Shown: one piece after another, positions 6,934 through 9,362 of the stretch
Numbering within the stretch: the stretch's first letter is position 1
Layout of the letters: each line of letters starts with the position of its first letter
Origin: Bryobacterales bacterium
Lineage (GTDB): Bacteria; Acidobacteriota; Terriglobia; Bryobacterales; Bryobacteraceae
Direction of reading: 5' to 3'
Assembly: GCA_003487005.1 (NCBI GenBank)
Contig: DNFG01000491.1
Coordinates: forward strand, 697 to 10,058
Length of the DNA stretch: 9,362 nucleotides
Notes under the pieces: generated by a model
What the model saw: only the letters and a program-made list of their open reading frames with translations
Told to the model about the DNA's origin: nothing
Database searches by the model: none
Made by a program: the position numbers and the translations under genes

Positions 6934-8622
6934 ATGATGAACAAACGCGAGCAGACATCGGCTACGGGCGAGGCGCCGGCAATGGCGCCTGGGTTCAGCG
7001 TGCAGGATGCGGAAGCGTTCCGTTCGGCATTGCAGCGCGTCATCGACAGTGAGGCGTTTGCCGGGTCGCGGCGGATGAGCGCATTTCTTCAGTTTGCGGG
7101 GCAGGCGGCGCTGGAAGGCCGGACGGAGATCGACCAATACGAGATTGCAGAACAAGTACTGCACCGGCATGAGGACTTCAATCCGCTGGATGACGCCTCG
7201 GTGCGGAAGCTCGCGAGCCAGGTGAGGAGCAAGCTGGAAGAGTACTTTGACGGGGATGGCGTGGCGGAGCCGGTGGTGATCAGCCTGCCGCGGCGATCCT
7301 ACATTCCACGGTTCCGCTACCGGGCCACGGAGGAGACCTCACCAGAGCGTCCGGCCGAACCCGAGAATATCCGCGAGCCGAGTGCGGATGGAACTCGTCG
7401 CTTCGGCTGGTGGCAGGGTGCTGCGGCATTGGCGCTGCTGGCCGCGGCCGTCTGGCTAGGGATGCACTGGGCACCCTCGCAGAAAGGGGACGGGGGGCCA
7501 TCGCCCTTGGCTGTTGTGATCCAGACGCAACGGGGCGATTTGCGAGGCAAGCCTATGGATGTGGCGGCGGACGCCGTTCGAATCGGCCCCGAGTTGGAAT
7601 CGGGGGAAGAGGTGTCGGTGAAACTGGCCTTCGTACCAGAGCGCGCGACGCAACAAGCGGGGGTGATGGCGTTTGGCGATCCCGATCACTTTGTCAGGTT
7701 CGGGCAACACTTCAAGGACCGGGCCATGCTGGAGCAGAGCTTTGAAGTGAATGCAATTCCGAATCAGGGCCAGAGTCACTTCCTGGCCGACAAACTGGGA
7801 CAGTTCGGGCAGCCGAGGTGGCTGTCGCTGCGCCGGAGTGGTTCGCGATACGATGCGTTCCTGAGCGCGGATGGGTTTGACTGGACCCGGTTTGCGCCAC
7901 CGGTGGAGGTACAGGGGCTGCCGGGTTCGCAGCGGGCGGCGATCTATGCGTTCAACGGCCGCTCGGACGGACCTTCCGCTGTGGCGTCGTTCGAAGGATT
8001 CCGGGCGGGACCGGCATTTCACAACCGGCCAGACGGGCCGTTCAGCGCCGGCGATTTCCCGGCCTGGCGTGCGGATACCGATTGCGACGCGGATACCAGC
8101 GCACAACTGGACGGAGGTGCACTGGAGGTGAGTTTCGCGCCCTCTGCGCTAGGCTGCAACTGGTACTTCACGAGGCCAGCCCCCGAAGGCGACTGGAGTC
8201 TGGCGGCGTTGGTGGATTTTCTGCCAGCTTCGGGCAGCGCGGCCGGACTGGTGATCCGGGGAACCGGAAGTAGCGGCGCCTTGCGCTTGTCGCGCCGCCA
8301 CTTCCATGCCAGCACGCTCACGTTTGAACGGTCCCACGATGAGGACCAGAGAATCAGCGACTTTCCAGGCGCACCGCCGGTGATTCTGCGGCTGGACTTG
8401 CGGAATGATGTCTTCACGGCATCCGCGAGCCGGGACGGGCGGACTTACAGTCCGATCGGAGACCGGGTGCGGGTTGCGGGCAAACGCGAGAACATGCGGA
8501 TCGGGATCTACGCGATGATTGCGCATTGGACATCGAAGGCACCCCGGCCACCGGTGCGTTTCCATTGGGTGCAGCGTCTGATAGAGACTCCGCAGACGCT
8601 CGATCGGGCAGCCTTCCGCTAA
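6934..8622 (+). CDS. Predicted transmembrane one-component regulator: winged-helix-like domain, one membrane segment, two lectin-like domains
   Basis: 562 residues, with a layout recalling ToxR/CadC. The N-terminal domain (about 26-129) shows the pattern FLQFAGQAALEGR, YEIAEQVL, FNPLDDASVRKLASQVRSKL and VVISLPRRSYIPRF. Domains of this kind occur at the N-terminus of many acidobacterial regulator-like proteins and resemble a winged helix with a 'P-x-x-S-Y-x-P' wing end. A Pro/Glu-rich linker leads to one membrane segment (159-178) after RR at 155-156, so the N-terminus should be cytoplasmic. The periplasmic part looks like two tandem concanavalin A/LamG-like beta-sandwiches (about 190-365 and 370-548), each with an S-x-D-G hairpin: S311-A-D-G314...W317 and S499-R-D-G502...Y505. 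The only two Cys, C384 and C408, are both in the second. Function as a sugar-sensing transcription regulator is inferred. Start: ATG 6934 or 6937 (AGAGG is just upstream, close). An alternative TTG at 6769 is rejected because it would add a Cys-rich stretch and overlap the repeats. ATG 6982 is also possible. Confidence 0.8.
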   Translation: MMNKREQTSATGEAPAMAPGFSVQDAEAFRSALQRVIDSEAFAGSRRMSAFLQFAGQAALEGRTEIDQYEIAEQVLHRHEDFNPLDDASVRKLASQVRSKLEEYFDGDGVAEPVVISLPRRSYIPRFRYRATEETSPERPAEPENIREPSADGTRRFGWWQGAAALALLAAAVWLGMHWAPSQKGDGGPSPLAVVIQTQRGDLRGKPMDVAADAVRIGPELESGEEVSVKLAFVPERATQQAGVMAFGDPDHFVRFGQHFKDRAMLEQSFEVNAIPNQGQSHFLADKLGQFGQPRWLSLRRSGSRYDAFLSADGFDWTRFAPPVEVQGLPGSQRAAIYAFNGRSDGPSAVASFEGFRAGPAFHNRPDGPFSAGDFPAWRADTDCDADTSAQLDGGALEVSFAPSALGCNWYFTRPAPEGDWSLAALVDFLPASGSAAGLVIRGTGSSGALRLSRRHFHASTLTFERSHDEDQRISDFPGAPPVILRLDLRNDVFTASASRDGRTYSPIGDRVRVAGKRENMRIGIYAMIAHWTSKAPRPPVRFHWVQRLIETPQTLDRAAFR

Positions 8623-8627
8623 AACCA

Positions 8628-8649
8628 CGTTCCGGGACCCTCGGGAACG
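8628..8649. promoter_or_regulatory. Candidate operator, CGTTCC-N10-GGAACG, copy 2
   Basis: A second copy of the inverted repeat found at 6744-6765, with arms at 8628-8633 and 8644-8649 and the same 10-nt spacer length. Here the arms extend to 7 bp (ACGTTCC/GGAACGT, 8627-8650). It sits in the 98-nt gap between the regulator stop (8622) and the DUF6807 start (8721). A weak -10 candidate, TAAACT (8654-8659), follows. In RNA it could also fold as a hairpin, but no U-tract follows, so a terminator is the weaker reading. Confidence 0.5.
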
Positions 8650-8720
8650 TTAGTAAACTACCAAGTTCGGCACGCGCGGCGTACGCTTGCGAATGAAGTT
8701 TTCCTGCGGGAGGCCAGCGA

Positions 8721-9362
8721 GTGAACAAGCGATTTTTCATCCCTGGAATCGCCGCCATGATGGCGGTTTGGCTGTTCGGCTGTGAGTCGACGCCGGAACC
8801 AATGGGCGCGGAAGCACCGGCGGATCTGGCAATTCGCGTCGGCGACGATCAGGCCGATGTGCGAGCGAACGGGCAGCCTTATACAACATTTCACTACCAC
8901 ACAAAGTGGGACAAGCCCTTTCTGCATCCGCTCCGTACGCCGGCGGGCGTGATATTGTCACGTGGCTACCCGGTGAGCCCCATGCCGGGAGATTCCGAAG
9001 ACCATGCCTGGCATCGGGGCATCTGGTTTGGGCACGGAGATATCAACGGTGAGGACTTCTGGCGTGAGCAGGGACGCGAGAAGACGTCGTGGCTCGTTTT
9101 GCACGGAGTCCCGACGGTCAGCGGTTCGAGCCTGGAAGCACTGTTGCATATGCAGAGTGCAAGATCCGGCATTCTCGGCAGTATCCGGGAGAGCTTCACG
9201 TTCCGGTCCGCTGCCGAAGCTGCGCTGATCGATGTCGTGATCGACGTGAGCGCGGACCGTGGGGTGGCCCTGACATTCGGCGACACCGACGACGGCGGTT
9301 TCGGATTGCGCTTGCGGGAGGAGTTCCGGCAGGACCGCGGAGCGAAACTCGCCGCGGCAGAG
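8721..9362 (+). CDS. DUF6807 ('PmoA family') lipoprotein, 3' partial
   Basis: The first 214 codons are present and the frame is open at the window end. The GTG start at 8721 follows GGGAGG (8708-8713) with a 7-nt gap and gives a charged MNKR start, a hydrophobic core and the lipobox L18-F-G-C21, so this is a predicted lipoprotein. An internal ATG at 8757 would lose the charged n-region. The motif D94-H-A-W-H98-R-G-I-W-F-G-H105-G-D-I-N-G110-E-D-F-W114, together with the upstream 'YTTFHYHTKWDKPFLHPL', is characteristic of DUF6807. That family was once labelled methane oxygenase PmoA in Pfam (PF14100), although it has no membrane-monooxygenase features and its members commonly lie near sugar-metabolism genes. 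Its biochemical role is unknown to me. It lies downstream of the regulator in the same direction, and the second candidate operator is in the gap, so it may have its own regulated promoter. The His-rich motif could bind metal or sugar (inference). Confidence 0.85.
   Translation, partial: MNKRFFIPGIAAMMAVWLFGCESTPEPMGAEAPADLAIRVGDDQADVRANGQPYTTFHYHTKWDKPFLHPLRTPAGVILSRGYPVSPMPGDSEDHAWHRGIWFGHGDINGEDFWREQGREKTSWLVLHGVPTVSGSSLEALLHMQSARSGILGSIRESFTFRSAAEAALIDVVIDVSADRGVALTFGDTDDGGFGLRLREEFRQDRGAKLAAAE

Noticed and set aside
8627..8650. Intrinsic terminator of the regulator gene
   Set aside because: The 7-bp stem with large loop is not followed by a T-run, and the same arms and spacing recur in the promoter region at 6744-6765, so an operator reading fits better.
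6691..8667. Shared octamer ACCAAGTT at 6691-6698 and 8660-8667 as a second common regulatory motif
   Set aside because: Short, and its distance and orientation relative to the inverted repeats differ between the two sites; a chance match is plausible.

Overview
This high-GC window most likely comes from an Acidobacteriota genome, probably near Bryobacterales/Solibacter. That is an inference from family content, not from a marker gene. The clues are an Oar-like TonB-dependent receptor with an N-terminal carboxypeptidase-regulatory-like domain, a winged-helix-like N-terminal domain of a type frequent in this phylum, a DUF6807 ('PmoA family') protein, and a fused Wzz/BY-kinase. Five real protein genes are visible and two are cut by the window edges. 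I see no tRNA, rRNA, CRISPR array, insertion sequence or phage gene.

Layout. (1) 1-2097, + strand: the end of a polysaccharide co-polymerase/tyrosine autokinase gene, probably the tail of an exopolysaccharide cluster lying to the left. (2) 2098-2206: a short convergent gap with no convincing terminator. (3) 6470 down to 2207, - strand: a two-gene unit, first a 996-residue outer-membrane TonB-dependent receptor, then a secreted BNR/Asp-box sialidase-like protein. They are separated by 52 nt that hold an 8-bp-stem hairpin. (4) 6471-6933: a 463-nt divergent control region. (5) 6934-8622, + strand: a predicted membrane-spanning one-component regulator, with a cytoplasmic winged-helix-like domain, one membrane segment and two tandem concanavalin/LamG-like periplasmic domains. 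(6) 8721-9362, + strand: a GTG-started DUF6807 lipoprotein that runs off the window.

How the parts may work together (inference). The receptor imports or senses a ligand at the outer membrane, the sialidase-like protein and the DUF6807 lipoprotein act on or bind a glycan-like substrate in the envelope, and the lectin-like transmembrane regulator senses it in the periplasm. The best support is a cis signal: the same inverted repeat, CGTTCC-N10-GGAACG, occurs exactly twice as far as I can see. One copy (6744-6765) is in the divergent region before the receptor and regulator genes, and the other (8628-8649) is in the 98-nt gap before the DUF6807 gene. This suggests a small regulon bound by one factor, with the neighbouring transmembrane regulator as the first candidate.

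Composition. The + strand stays G-rich from the first gene through the two - strand genes, so the coding strands differ in third-position use (G-ending in the kinase gene, C-ending in the receptor gene). This suggests a replication-strand bias rather than a gene-direction effect.
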